From an uncultured Bacteroidales bacterium (lineage in GTDB: Bacteria; Bacteroidota; Bacteroidia; Bacteroidales; UBA932): a stretch of 64,000 nt of DNA. Made by a program: the position numbers and the translations under genes. Below are positions 10,201 through 17,982 of the stretch, piece after piece; the stretch's first letter is position 1; each line of letters begins with the position of its first letter. The DNA lies in NCBI GenBank assembly GCA_900541925.1, contig UQMB01000012.1:17779-81778 (forward strand), given 5' to 3'. The notes beneath the pieces were generated by a model that saw only the letters and a list, made by a program, of their open reading frames with translations, did no database searches and was not told the DNA's origin.

Positions 10201-10590
10201 GAACTTTGACGCCGCGGATGACACCACGATGGCCTCGGAAAGCATCTCTTTGTCATCGTTGAGATATGCGTCGAGCTGTGAAGGCTCACCGAGCTGAAGG
10301 GTGATGTCGGTGAATGTCACCGTCTGGTAACCGAGGCAGCTCACTTCGACGGAGTAAGGACCGCCGGCACGCATACCGTTGATGAAGTAACGGCCTTCTG
10401 CGTTGACAATCGCGTGGTACTGAGTACCTGAAGGCGTATGGACAGCGACCACGGCCGCGCCCGGCAGAGTCTCACCCTTCGAGTCAGTCACCTGACCGTT
10501 CAGGGATGAGGTTGTCACCTGAGCCGAAGCGGAGATGACGAAAAGCATTGCCGCAAAAGACAGCAAAAGGCTTTTGATTGTTTGTTTCAT
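7291..10590 (-). CDS. Oar-like TonB-dependent outer-membrane receptor
   Basis: A 1099-residue outer-membrane protein. It has a signal peptide (residues 1-23, ending ASAQ), a carboxypeptidase-regulatory-like beta domain (about 28-115; LNGQVTDSKGETLPGA), a TonB plug (about 125-250, with TANFTVDGADFNNNFG and NFIGGGVNAVTKSGTN) and a beta-barrel ending YASVGIKYMFN. The plug motifs match the Oar/TonB-dependent receptor family of Bacteroidetes and Myxococcus. There is no SusD partner; instead the next gene is the triple OB-fold lipoprotein. Oar proteins have been linked to protein secretion and large-substrate transport, so the substrate here cannot be named from sequence. It starts the operon that ends at the terminator at 5639-5665. 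Confidence 0.92.
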   Translation of the reverse strand: MKQTIKSLLLSFAAMLFVISASAQVTTSSLNGQVTDSKGETLPGAAVVAVHTPSGTQYHAIVNAEGRYFINGMRAGGPYSVEVSCLGYQTVTFTDITLQLGEPSQLDAYLNDDKEMLSEAIVVSSAASKFAVEKTGASTNITSRQITALPSVSRSLTDLTRLSPYGGDGMTFSGSDGRTANFTVDGADFNNNFGLNDGLPGGGNPISIDAIEEMQVVISPYDVRQTNFIGGGVNAVTKSGTNTFKGSAYVYHRNENMRGNAVAGVEIPGVRDNDRNTTYGFTLGGPIVKNKLFFFVNAEYSKTPTVAVRWRASENGKGVESKYLSYASVADMERVSAFVKSKYGYDTGSYTSFPSDGENMKVLARIDWNIDNNNKLAVRYNYTNNTKWLGPSASSMDGGTRSPYSRTSLYSMSYANSMYSMNNIVHTASLDINSKISDHLSNQFLATFSKLDDVRGSNSDEFPFIDIQDGSGDNVQYMSLGYELFTWNNAVHNNVLNIKDDLTYYTGNHKIMGGISYEYQMADNAYMRNGTGYYRYASVDDFINGAAPEVVCLTYGYNGEKNPAARVRFNKLGIYAQDDWSVTPNFKLTAGLRLDGLFFDNSDLMTNNAILDLTYYDSKNNERHIDTGTWPKGRVTVSPRIGFNWDVLGDRSLKVRGGTGFFSGRLPLVFFTNMPTNSGMVQYQAQLNASKKLNGTPVDMNQFAGGLVTDASGKATTAALYDKLISMGYPDTISPETGTKPSSISAVDPNFKMPQVWKTSLALDYSFPTSFPFSISAEGIFNKTINGVMISDWSMMPVEGFARFNGVDNRPIFPSPFRNGTKAFVLENTNKGYGYMASLTLNMRPVEGLSLMASYTRSASKEITSMPGSAAESAFTYVPTYEGPNNIKLHNSQNVTPDRVIASLTYDDKSDNHFSFIYEAKRGGYNYSYMLANDMNGDGYSYDALYIPTDEQVANREFRFVSEDDKTRFMDYVHKDSYLSKHQGEYAEAYSVYSPWFHRLDFSYKHDFKVRIGGSTNTLQLNLDIKNVLNLFNSKWGVMKVINSEITDARILKYEGADAEGYATFSTPKAVSGSLETFTPNYAIGQLWYASVGIKYMFN

Positions 10591-10753
10591 ACCGTTTTAT
10601 AATAATAAAGTGATAGATTTACTGTGCACAAATATACGAATTTATCGGTATTTTGGCTTATATTTCTCACCGCTACTGAAAAAACCGCCGCAAAGGTAGT
10701 GCATCCGGAGCAATCAGCCAAACAAATCGGTCCGGGATATGTTAATTTATTGT

Positions 10754-10761
10754 TATATTTG
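10754..10761 (+). promoter_or_regulatory. metK promoter, -7 element
   Basis: TATATTTG matches the Bacteroidetes -7 consensus TAnnTTTG and lies just ahead of the SAM-II riboswitch. No clear TTTG -33 box is seen 19-21 bases upstream. Confidence 0.65.
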
Positions 10762-10772
10762 CAGCCGAAAAA

Positions 10773-10823
10773 CTACGAGGAAAGATTTGTATGCTTGCAA
10801 CCTCGTGTAAAAAAATGCTAAAA
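10773..10823 (+). promoter_or_regulatory. SAM-II riboswitch upstream of metK
   Basis: The 5' leader matches the SAM-II (metA) fold. P1 is ACGAGG (10775-10780) pairing with CCTCGT (10801-10806). The loop carries the conserved GATTTG (10784-10789) and GCTTGCA (10793-10799). The A-rich joiner (10809-10815) is followed by the conserved GCTAAA (10817-10822), which abuts the metK ATG at 10824. GCA (10797-10799) can pair with TGC (10816-10818) to close the pseudoknot. In known SAM-II RNAs, S-adenosylmethionine binding stabilises the pseudoknot and hides the ribosome-binding region. Feedback control of SAM synthetase by its product follows naturally. An upstream in-frame ATG at 10791 lies inside the aptamer and is not used as the start. 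Confidence 0.87.
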
Positions 10824-12059
10824 ATGAACTACCTTTTCACATCGGAGTCAGTCTCCGAAGGTCATCCCGACAAGGTCGCTGACCAGATTTCAGATGCAAT
10901 CCTCGATGAATTCCTCCGCCAGGACAAGGAAGCCAAAGTCGCGTGCGAGACTTTCTGCACCGCAGGCCTCGTGGTCGTGGGCGGTGAAGTGCGCAGCGAC
11001 GACGCCTATGTGGACATCCCGTCAGTGGCGCGCCGCATCATCAGGAAAATCGGCTACACCAAGGCCGAATACGGTTTCGACGCTTCCTCCTGCGGCATAA
11101 TCTCCACAATCCACGAGCAAAGCGCGGACATCAACCGGGGAGTGGTACGCTCGGAGCCGCTCGACCAGGGCGCCGGAGACCAGGGGATGATGTTCGGCTA
11201 CGCCAGCATCGACACAGAGGAGCTCATGCCTCTCGCCCTGTCGCTCGCGCACAAGATGCTCATCGTCCTCTCCGACATACGGCACAACGAGCCGGAGCTT
11301 ATGCCATACCTGCGGCCTGACGCCAAGTCACAGTTCACGGTCGAGTTCTCGGAGAAGCACAAGCCGATACGCGTGCACACCATTGTGCTCAGCACCCAGC
11401 ACGACGACTTCGGCACCGACGCCCAGATGCACGACCGCATAGAGAAGGACGTGCGCGACATCGTGATACCGAGACTCATAGCCTCCCTCCCCGAGAAGAC
11501 GGCGAGGCTGTTTGACGACAAGTTCATACTTCACGTGAACCCTACCGGCAAGTTCGTCATCGGCGGCCCTGCCGGGGACACGGGCCTCACGGGGCGCAAA
11601 ATCATCGTCGACACCTACGGCGGACGCGGAGCCCACGGCGGCGGGGCGTTCTCCGGCAAGGATCCTTCCAAGGTGGACAGGTCCGCCGCCTATGCGGCAA
11701 GGTACATCGCCAAGAACCTCGTGGCGGCCGGAGTGGCGAAAGAATGTCTCGTACAGGTATCGTACGCGATCGGCGTGGCGGAGCCTGTGAGCATCTTCGT
11801 GGACACCTACGGCACAGCCTCCATCCCGGGACACAGCGGAGAAGCGGCCGACGCCTTCATCGCCAGCAGGATCAGGGATCTCTTCGACCTGCGCCCGGCG
11901 GCCATCATAGAGCGTTTCCAGCTCAAGAACCCTATCTACGAGCCTTGTGCCGCCTACGGCCACTTCGGCCGCGAGCCTTATGTCAAGGACGGGATGCAGT
12001 TCTTCGGCTGGGAGAAGCTTGACAGCGTGGAACGCATCAAGGAAGAATTCGGGCTATGA
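10824..12059 (+). CDS. metK: S-adenosylmethionine synthetase
   Basis: Makes S-adenosylmethionine from methionine and ATP in the cytosol; the cell's general methyl donor, also used by the trmB, trmN6 and RlmI-like products in this window. The 411-residue product has SVSEGHPDKVADQISDAILD at the N-terminus (His14), the GGPAGDTGLTGRKIIVDTYGG phosphate-binding segment and GGGAFSGKD. The start is the ATG at 10824, which gives the canonical MNYLFTSESVSEGH; an ATG 33 bases upstream falls in the riboswitch. Expression is probably repressed by SAM through the SAM-II element. The stop overlaps the smpB start by four bases. Confidence 0.98.
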   Translation: MNYLFTSESVSEGHPDKVADQISDAILDEFLRQDKEAKVACETFCTAGLVVVGGEVRSDDAYVDIPSVARRIIRKIGYTKAEYGFDASSCGIISTIHEQSADINRGVVRSEPLDQGAGDQGMMFGYASIDTEELMPLALSLAHKMLIVLSDIRHNEPELMPYLRPDAKSQFTVEFSEKHKPIRVHTIVLSTQHDDFGTDAQMHDRIEKDVRDIVIPRLIASLPEKTARLFDDKFILHVNPTGKFVIGGPAGDTGLTGRKIIVDTYGGRGAHGGGAFSGKDPSKVDRSAAYAARYIAKNLVAAGVAKECLVQVSYAIGVAEPVSIFVDTYGTASIPGHSGEAADAFIASRIRDLFDLRPAAIIERFQLKNPIYEPCAAYGHFGREPYVKDGMQFFGWEKLDSVERIKEEFGL

Positions 12060-12511
12060 AAAGAGACAAGGCTCCCAAGGTCAACATAAACAACAAGAAA
12101 GCCTCGTTCGAGTACGAGTTCCTGGAGCATTACGATGCCGGGATCGTGCTGGTGGGCACGGAGATCAAGTCCATCAGGGCCGGCAAGGCGTCGCTTCAGG
12201 ACGCCTACTGCTACTTCTCCGGAGGGGAGCTGTATCTGCGCGGGATGAACATCGCCACCTACTTCTGGGCCTCGGCCTGGAGCAGCCACGAGCCGATGCG
12301 CGACCGCAAACTTCTGCTGACGGGACGCGAACTGCGCCACCTCGCGCAGGCCGTCAAGACCAAGGGACTCACCATTGTCGCCACGAAGGTCTACATCTCC
12401 GACAACGGCTACGCCAAGGTACACATCGCCCTCGCCAAGGGAAAGAAGGAGTATGACAAGCGCGCCAGCATCAAGGAGAAGGACATAAGGCGCGAACTCG
12501 AACGGGAATAG
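12056..12511 (+). CDS. smpB: SsrA-binding protein (trans-translation)
   Basis: SmpB binds tmRNA and delivers it to stalled ribosomes, rescuing them and tagging the nascent peptide. The 151-residue product shows the conserved start (NKKASFEYEF), GTEIKSIRAGKASLQDAY, the W/S-rich loop and the HIALAKGKKEYDKR basic tail that folds into the ribosome's mRNA channel. It overlaps metK by four bases and is followed six bases later by miaA. The tmRNA gene itself is not in this window. Confidence 0.97.
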   Translation: MKRDKAPKVNINNKKASFEYEFLEHYDAGIVLVGTEIKSIRAGKASLQDAYCYFSGGELYLRGMNIATYFWASAWSSHEPMRDRKLLLTGRELRHLAQAVKTKGLTIVATKVYISDNGYAKVHIALAKGKKEYDKRASIKEKDIRRELERE

Positions 12512-12516
12512 CCGCC

Positions 12517-13383
12517 ATGCCAAAGCGAAAGCCGGTCATAGCGGAACTCCCGGCGCCGGAAGAGATCGACTTCGGCGCACTCGCGCGCGAGTACATCGAC
12601 TCCATGGTGGATCTCATAGTCGTGCTCGGCCCCACGGCGTCCGGCAAGACCCGCTACGCCGTGCAGCTGGCTGGCGAAATCAACGCCTGCGCCGCGCTGG
12701 GGCTCTTCGAGGGATGCCCTGGACGCATGACAGACCCAGCGACAATCAACGGGGCGGAAATCATCTCGGCCGATTCCAGACAAGTATATAAAGGTATGGA
12801 CATCGGCACGGGCAAGGACCTTTCCGAGTACGGAGACATCCCTTACCACCTCATAGACATCCTCCCCGCCGGGGCTCAGTACAATGTATTCCGATTCCAG
12901 CAGGATTTCCGCCGCGTCTGGGCTGACATCCGCTCCAGAGGGATGGTGCCGATACTCTGCGGGGGTACGGGAATGTACATCAACGCCGTCACGGCCGGAT
13001 ACGACTTCACGAGCAAGGTCTCGCTCAGCGCCGGGCGCGGGCCGTCCGAGGCGGAAGGCCTGCCGCGGCATCCTTACTTCATCGGGACCCTCGTCTCACG
13101 GGAAGTGCGCAACGAGAGGATTGACCGCAGGCTGGATGCCCGTCTCAAGGAAGGGATGGTGGAGGAGATCCGGGGCCTGCTGGACAGCGGCGTCCCCGCC
13201 GAGACGCTCATCTCCTACGGGCTTGAGTACAAATATGTGACGCTGTACCTCCAGGGTCAGCTCAGCTACGAAGACGTGCGGGAGAAGCTCGCCACAGCCA
13301 TCCACCAGTTCGCCAAGCGCCAGATGACCTGGTTCCGCGGGATGGAGCGCAGCGGGGTGCACATCCACTGGGTGGAGGTGTAG
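12517..13383 (+). CDS. miaA: tRNA dimethylallyltransferase
   Basis: Adds a dimethylallyl group to N6 of A37 in tRNAs reading UNN codons. It has the P-loop GPTASGKT (residues 38-45), ISADSRQVYKGMDIGTGKDL and the late QMTWFRGM block. Two oddities: about 22 extra residues (roughly CAALGLFEGCPGRMTDPATI) sit between the P-loop helix and the ISADSRQ motif, which are normally close together; and the annotated ATG adds 29 residues before the P-loop. An ATG at 12604 (MVDLIVVLGPTASGKT) would give a canonical 259-residue start. I keep 12517 because it is six bases from the smpB stop, but the start is uncertain. Last gene of the metK operon. Confidence 0.93.
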   Translation: MPKRKPVIAELPAPEEIDFGALAREYIDSMVDLIVVLGPTASGKTRYAVQLAGEINACAALGLFEGCPGRMTDPATINGAEIISADSRQVYKGMDIGTGKDLSEYGDIPYHLIDILPAGAQYNVFRFQQDFRRVWADIRSRGMVPILCGGTGMYINAVTAGYDFTSKVSLSAGRGPSEAEGLPRHPYFIGTLVSREVRNERIDRRLDARLKEGMVEEIRGLLDSGVPAETLISYGLEYKYVTLYLQGQLSYEDVREKLATAIHQFAKRQMTWFRGMERSGVHIHWVEV

Positions 13384-13391
13384 GCTGCGTC

Positions 13392-13407
13392 AAGTGCCGT
13401 GGCACTT
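13392..13407. other. Short perfect palindrome downstream of miaA
   Basis: AAGTGCC-GT-GGCACTT, a 7-bp stem with a two-base loop, eight bases after the miaA stop. There is no T run on either side, so it is not a good intrinsic terminator; operator or RNA-end hairpin are alternatives. Confidence 0.4.
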
Positions 13408-13443
13408 TGTTGCAAAGCATAGCAAAAAAGTCCCCCGAAAGGG

Positions 13444-13474
13444 TTGGTGTTATCAGATTTAAGTTGTATCTTCG
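13444..13474 (+). promoter_or_regulatory. Predicted promoter of the FISUMP lipoprotein gene
   Basis: TTG (13444-13446), a 20-base spacer and TATCTTCG (13467-13474), one base off TAnnTTTG. It implies a leader of about 115 bases, containing a GATTCA-GG-TGAATC palindrome (13511-13524) and an AT-rich stretch before the ATG. Confidence 0.55.
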
Positions 13475-13590
13475 CTATGTAGTGCTCGCTTATTAGTTTT
13501 TGCAAGTATTGATTCAGGTGAATCTCTGACATTACAAGCTTTGGTAAGGGTTTCTTTATCAGGGCTTTTTATTTTTTAAATTATTTTAAC

Positions 13591-14973
13591 ATGTTTAAAT
13601 TCAAATCACTTGCAGTCATTGCCGCATGTGCGGCAGCGATGGTGCTCGCGTCATGCGAGAAAAAGGAAGATTTCCCCATAACACCCGGGGAAACACTGTT
13701 GACAACGACAGCCGAAGGAGGAGAGGTCTCTCTCTCCGTCATTTGTGAGCAGAGCGACTGGCAGTGGTCATTCGTAGAAGAGGACGCATCACAATGGTGC
13801 GAAGGCAAGAAAGATAAGGACAAGTTGGTTTTGACGGTAGCGCCGAACTATACAGGCAAAGACAGAAGCCTCACCATAATACTTTCATCATCAACTTCTT
13901 CAGCAGAAGTAGTTCTCACCCAAGGAAGCTCTATCACCTTCTACAAGGTGGCCATTCCTGACTTCAGCAATATGGATGCCGCGGACAATGTCGGCAAAAG
14001 CCTTGTATATGAAGTTTCAGACAAGGAGGGAAAGCTGATAGGAGTGCTGTGCAACGAGTATATTCCAGAATTCTCCAAGAGCAACAGAGCGACCGTATTC
14101 TATCCAGCCGTAGCCTCTACGGACGGACAGAGCTGCATACAGGCAGAGGGCAAGGTTCTTGACAACTGGGGTTCAGTTACATGGGATGCAGCCAAAGGAA
14201 GCTGCACTTATAGTGCCGGCAGCGCATCAAAACCGGCATCGGAGCTTTACCTGATGAACGGTAAAGAACCAAAAGAAGAGCCATTCCAGAATGCTTCAAT
14301 ACAAGACGCCTCCCTCAAAGAAGTGACCATCACCGACAAGGCAGGCAAGGTTTATCCTGTCACGAAAGTCGGAACACAATATTGGATGCGGGGCAACCTG
14401 GCCTCCACCACATACTCGGACGGAAGTGCCATAGCCACCGGTCTCACCAAAGATGACTGGAAGGCTGTCACCACTGGAGCATGCTGCGTCACAGGATACG
14501 AAAACGCCGCAGATGCTTCAGACAAAGCCAAAGAATATCTTGCCAAATATGGAGTTCTCTACAACTGGTACGCCGTCACTGACGCCAAAGGGATAGCCCC
14601 GGAAGGCTCACATGTGCCGTCATACGATGAATGGAATCAGTACTATCAGTTCGTCGGAGGATCCAAGGCGCTTGGGAACAACGGTCCGAAATACCTCAAG
14701 CTTTCCGGAATGCAGGCTCTGTTCGCAGGAGCACGCGACCTGAACGGAAAATTTGTAGACAGAGGAGATTATGGTTATTGGTGGAGCAGCAGCAAATATA
14801 CTGGCGAAGACGCGGCCGCCAATCCGAATCACGCAAGTCACGCAATGCTCGGATACTCTTTCGACGAAGAGACTTACGACGAGTATTATTTCTTTACTCC
14901 TAATGGATATGCCCCATACCGTGAGGCCTACTCATTAAGACTTGTTGTGGATTATATCTCCTTCAGCAAATAA
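13591..14973 (+). CDS. BACON/FISUMP-domain lipoprotein
   Basis: A 460-residue lipoprotein (lipobox LASC, Cys22). After a BACON-like beta domain (about 38-118) and a middle region of unknown family (about 120-240), residues about 255-455 match the FISUMP (Fibrobacter succinogenes major paralogous) domain: VGTQYWMRGNL, YGVLYNWYAV, GSHVPSYDEWN and a closing YSLRLV. The family is abundant in gut Bacteroidetes and Fibrobacter and is thought to act at the cell surface, but no biochemical role is established. It is a single-gene transcript with its own promoter, ended by the two-way hairpin at 14992-15028. Confidence 0.83.
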   Translation: MFKFKSLAVIAACAAAMVLASCEKKEDFPITPGETLLTTTAEGGEVSLSVICEQSDWQWSFVEEDASQWCEGKKDKDKLVLTVAPNYTGKDRSLTIILSSSTSSAEVVLTQGSSITFYKVAIPDFSNMDAADNVGKSLVYEVSDKEGKLIGVLCNEYIPEFSKSNRATVFYPAVASTDGQSCIQAEGKVLDNWGSVTWDAAKGSCTYSAGSASKPASELYLMNGKEPKEEPFQNASIQDASLKEVTITDKAGKVYPVTKVGTQYWMRGNLASTTYSDGSAIATGLTKDDWKAVTTGACCVTGYENAADASDKAKEYLAKYGVLYNWYAVTDAKGIAPEGSHVPSYDEWNQYYQFVGGSKALGNNGPKYLKLSGMQALFAGARDLNGKFVDRGDYGYWWSSSKYTGEDAAANPNHASHAMLGYSFDEETYDEYYFFTPNGYAPYREAYSLRLVVDYISFSK

Positions 14974-14991
14974 GCTCTGCACCACGAAGCG

Positions 14992-15028
14992 AAAGGGCTG
15001 GCCGGTAATAATAAACGGTCAGCCCTTT
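14992..15028. terminator. Bidirectional terminator hairpin between convergent genes
   Basis: A 13-bp stem with one G-U pair (14992-15004 with 15016-15028) and an 11-base AT-rich loop, sitting between the ends of the FISUMP lipoprotein and the TonB-type protein. Only short A/T runs flank it. Confidence 0.7.
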
Positions 15029-15051
15029 CAGTATCACATCCCAGGGAGTTT

Positions 15052-17766
15052 TCAATTCATCATCATGCCACTTGCTGCCGAGTTGGCCTTGGCGGCTTTG
15101 ATTGCAGAGAACTTGCCGAAATCAAGAGAGATACCGAACATGATGGTGCGGCCGAAGTGGGTAGAATGCGTGTATTCTGTCATAGTCGGACCCGGACGAT
15201 ATGTGAATGCCCCGCGCGAATCAAGCAGATCCGCTCCGCTCAGGCTTACATTGACCGGTCCGATTTTCTTGGCGATACGCAGGCTGAGGATTGTCTCCGG
15301 GCGAGTCAGTCCATCCGGGTAGCCCAGATATACAAGTTGTTCTACTTTACCCTGCACCTCCCATCCTGCTCCAGGACGGCAGCCTGTCTCAAAGATGAAC
15401 GAACCATCGTGCACCTGCCTGTTGAGCAGGGATTCAGCAGCCCAGCGGTAGTCCCGATAATTCCAGTCCGCCTTAGCTTGCAGACTGAAGATTGAGACCT
15501 TGCCTTGCAGGCCGAGACTGACCCCGTAGTTGCAATTGACGAGGTCGGATTTTTCAATGGCGGCACTGCTCTCAAGCCATTTGGACAGGGCCCTGTATGA
15601 GAATTCCCCAGAATATACGGAGTTGACTGCCAAGCTCTGCGCGAACTGCCCGGAGAAACTCGGGCTGATGTCAAGCATCCAATTCGCCCTTTCATCCAGC
15701 GGTGTCGTCGCAGTTATACCGCTCGAGACTGACATTTGAGGGGTGCTCAGGCTGACCGGACGGCTAAACCTTTGGCCCGCCGCATCATACCAGATAAGAC
15801 TTGTCATCGGGTTTTGCTTCATGGCGCCGCCGGCCATGACCGTAAGTGTCCTCTTTTTCTTGCGGTTGTTGTATCGGCTCCGGATGTCGGCGGACCAGAT
15901 GTAACTTGATTTCAGAGACGGATTGCCGACGAATGTGCACGACGGATCGGAGAGATCGAGCGCGGACACAAGGTAGTCCGAATAAGGAGAGGACATGTGG
16001 CTTTCGGTCCGTAACGTCAGCGTCCAGTTCGACTTTTTGTAATTGTATTCGATGTTCGGACTGATGCGGTTTTCCCAATCCTCCCTGAGTCTTGACTGGC
16101 TCAGATCCGCCCCGGCATACAACTCTCCTCCGGCGATGCTCAGCTTCATCCTCAACGATTGCGACAGGGAGACGGAAGAGTAACTGTCCGTGTAGCTGTA
16201 AAATCCCTGGTCGGCCGTCCTGCTGAACTCTGACGAATTGATGCTCGCATCGGCCTTTGCCTGCAGAGAAAGCTTTGCCGAGAGAGGCTCGACATAGTTG
16301 ACGAACAGACGCCCGCCGGCATTGTCTCTGAAACTTTCGTAGGAGATACTCCCGTCTGCGCCCTGGCCTTCGAACATTCCCCCCGAGAGGTTGAGGTTCA
16401 TCATGGCGAAGCGTCCCGGTTTTCCGAGCCTTGGCAGAGTAAGAACTGTCGACATGTTACCGTACAGCTGGTTCCCTCTGAACGAACTTCCATAAGTCGC
16501 GGAGTTACCAGTCTGAGACATGGAGGATTCGTCGGACCTGCTATATGAGCCGGAAATGTTGACGGAGAGATTGTAGGAAGATTTGTTCTTGTTGCCTATC
16601 CGGACATTTCCGCTCACGGCATGGCTGCCGCTGCTCCCGGAGAGCAGCTCTTCCTCTCCTGCAAGCTTCCCTCCCGAGATGAAACTGCGGCTGACGGTAT
16701 CCGCCACCGTCTTGCTGCTGTAGCCGTATTGTACGGAACCGTCAAGTTTGACTCTCCTGAATCTGTCGGTATCGAGGTTGACGCCGGCCATGGCACCGCG
16801 CTCCAGGCCACTGCTTGTCGCAAGCCTGCCCGGCGAGAGAGTCTGGCCTCCCCTTATGATCTGACTATTGCCGGAGAAAGGGTCTGTGACAGACATGTAA
16901 TTGGCAAGTGCCGTGATCTGCTCTTTCGGGGAGAAGCGTGACAGCATCAGCTCTCCGTTGCCGAGAAACTCTTTTTCATAAGCCGCAGAAGCGCTGGCGT
17001 TACCGAAAAAGCCGTCTTCGTACTCGGGTTTCAGGGCCACGTCCATCACCGTCTCCTTCTGCTTGGCAGAAACCATTCCACCTTCTGTCTCGGGGGCCTT
17101 GTCGTATACTTTGACATTGCGGACGATTCTGGCTGGTATATTGTTGACGGCGACCATAGGGTCATTGAGGAAGAAAGTCCGCCCGCCTATCGTGATGTTG
17201 CGTACAGGCGAGCCTCCTACTGTCACGCTGGCGCCGTCCACCTTGATGCCCGGCATCTTGGAGAGGAGTTCGCCGAGCTTGGCGTCTTCACCTACCTTGT
17301 ATGAGCCGGCATTGTAGACTACGGTGTCTTTGATGATGGTTATCGGGGAAGCATCCCCCGTCACCATCGCCGCTTCCAATGTCTCCGGAGCGGGGCTGAT
17401 CAACAGCTGTCCGAGGTCATTGCTCCCGAAAGCATTGTCCGGTGTGGAAAACGACAGGGCGAACGGCTTGTAGCCAAGCTGCTCCACATATAGCACATAC
17501 TTCCCTTTCACCACATTATCAAAACTGACTTTACCGTCCTTGGACGACATGGTGAAGTCGAGTATGGTGCTGTCTCCCTGCTTTGTGATATAGGATGAGG
17601 CGAACTCAAGCGGCTCCCGGCTCAAAGAGTCGAGCACCATAGCCTCAAGTTTGATATTGAGGTATTTATTGATGCCCGGACCTTGCTGGGCGAAACCGCT
17701 GAACGCAAGCAGAAGAAGCGCAGAAAAAGACAGGATTTTATTTAGTAGATTTGCCATACCATTCAT
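15052..17766 (-). CDS. TonB-receptor-like outer-membrane beta-barrel protein
   Basis: About 904 residues. A signal peptide is followed by a carboxypeptidase-regulatory-like domain (VLDSLSREPLEFASSYI) and a plug-like domain (IKDTVVYNAGSYKVGEDAKLGELLSKMPGIK in spirit: KDTVVYNA, then MPGIKVDG), then a long barrel rich in S/N/G strands. This is the outer-membrane barrel family of Bacteroidetes that lacks an obvious SusD partner; the transported substrate is unknown. I favour the ATG at 17766, since AGAAGG lies seven bases upstream on the minus strand, though the ATG at 17757 is equally plausible. The start lies inside the end of the small zinc-ribbon gene, so the two are translationally coupled. 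Confidence 0.85.
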   Translation of the reverse strand: MNGMANLLNKILSFSALLLLAFSGFAQQGPGINKYLNIKLEAMVLDSLSREPLEFASSYITKQGDSTILDFTMSSKDGKVSFDNVVKGKYVLYVEQLGYKPFALSFSTPDNAFGSNDLGQLLISPAPETLEAAMVTGDASPITIIKDTVVYNAGSYKVGEDAKLGELLSKMPGIKVDGASVTVGGSPVRNITIGGRTFFLNDPMVAVNNIPARIVRNVKVYDKAPETEGGMVSAKQKETVMDVALKPEYEDGFFGNASASAAYEKEFLGNGELMLSRFSPKEQITALANYMSVTDPFSGNSQIIRGGQTLSPGRLATSSGLERGAMAGVNLDTDRFRRVKLDGSVQYGYSSKTVADTVSRSFISGGKLAGEEELLSGSSGSHAVSGNVRIGNKNKSSYNLSVNISGSYSRSDESSMSQTGNSATYGSSFRGNQLYGNMSTVLTLPRLGKPGRFAMMNLNLSGGMFEGQGADGSISYESFRDNAGGRLFVNYVEPLSAKLSLQAKADASINSSEFSRTADQGFYSYTDSYSSVSLSQSLRMKLSIAGGELYAGADLSQSRLREDWENRISPNIEYNYKKSNWTLTLRTESHMSSPYSDYLVSALDLSDPSCTFVGNPSLKSSYIWSADIRSRYNNRKKKRTLTVMAGGAMKQNPMTSLIWYDAAGQRFSRPVSLSTPQMSVSSGITATTPLDERANWMLDISPSFSGQFAQSLAVNSVYSGEFSYRALSKWLESSAAIEKSDLVNCNYGVSLGLQGKVSIFSLQAKADWNYRDYRWAAESLLNRQVHDGSFIFETGCRPGAGWEVQGKVEQLVYLGYPDGLTRPETILSLRIAKKIGPVNVSLSGADLLDSRGAFTYRPGPTMTEYTHSTHFGRTIMFGISLDFGKFSAIKAAKANSAASGMMMN

Positions 17767-17962
17767 GCTTGCACCTTCTGCACTTGGCGTAGTACGTAGA
17801 TGAACCATTCAGATGAACATGATTGATATCTTTGGATCCGCATACTGGGCAAACAATATCGCAATCTACAGACAGAGAGGCAGTTGAATTCTTAGTTGCT
17901 TCCGAAGTGTTCGAGAACAATGGAGACATGAGAAGAACGAGAGCAATGAGTACTTTTTTCAT
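17738..17962 (-). CDS. Small secreted zinc-ribbon protein
   Basis: A 74-residue product. The ATG at 17962 gives a clean Sec signal (MKKVLIALVLLMSPLFS); an upstream ATG at 18022 is not needed. The mature part contains a four-cysteine ribbon: CPVCGSKDINHV then CRRCKHEWYG, spaced like a zinc ribbon (CxxC, about 20 residues, CxxC). Zinc ribbons are usually cytosolic nucleic-acid or protein binders; an exported one is unusual. Two further cysteines lie just upstream (DCDIVC). Its 3' end overlaps the start of the TonB-type barrel gene. No family is recognised; metal binding and a partnership with the barrel are inference. Confidence 0.72.
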   Translation of the reverse strand: MKKVLIALVLLMSPLFSNTSEATKNSTASLSVDCDIVCPVCGSKDINHVHLNGSSTYYAKCRRCKHEWYGKSTK

Positions 17963-17982
17963 TTTAAAATAATTTAGTTTTC

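Noticed and set aside
11328..11963. 211-residue minus-strand open frame
   Set aside because: Antisense to metK with no recognisable domain.
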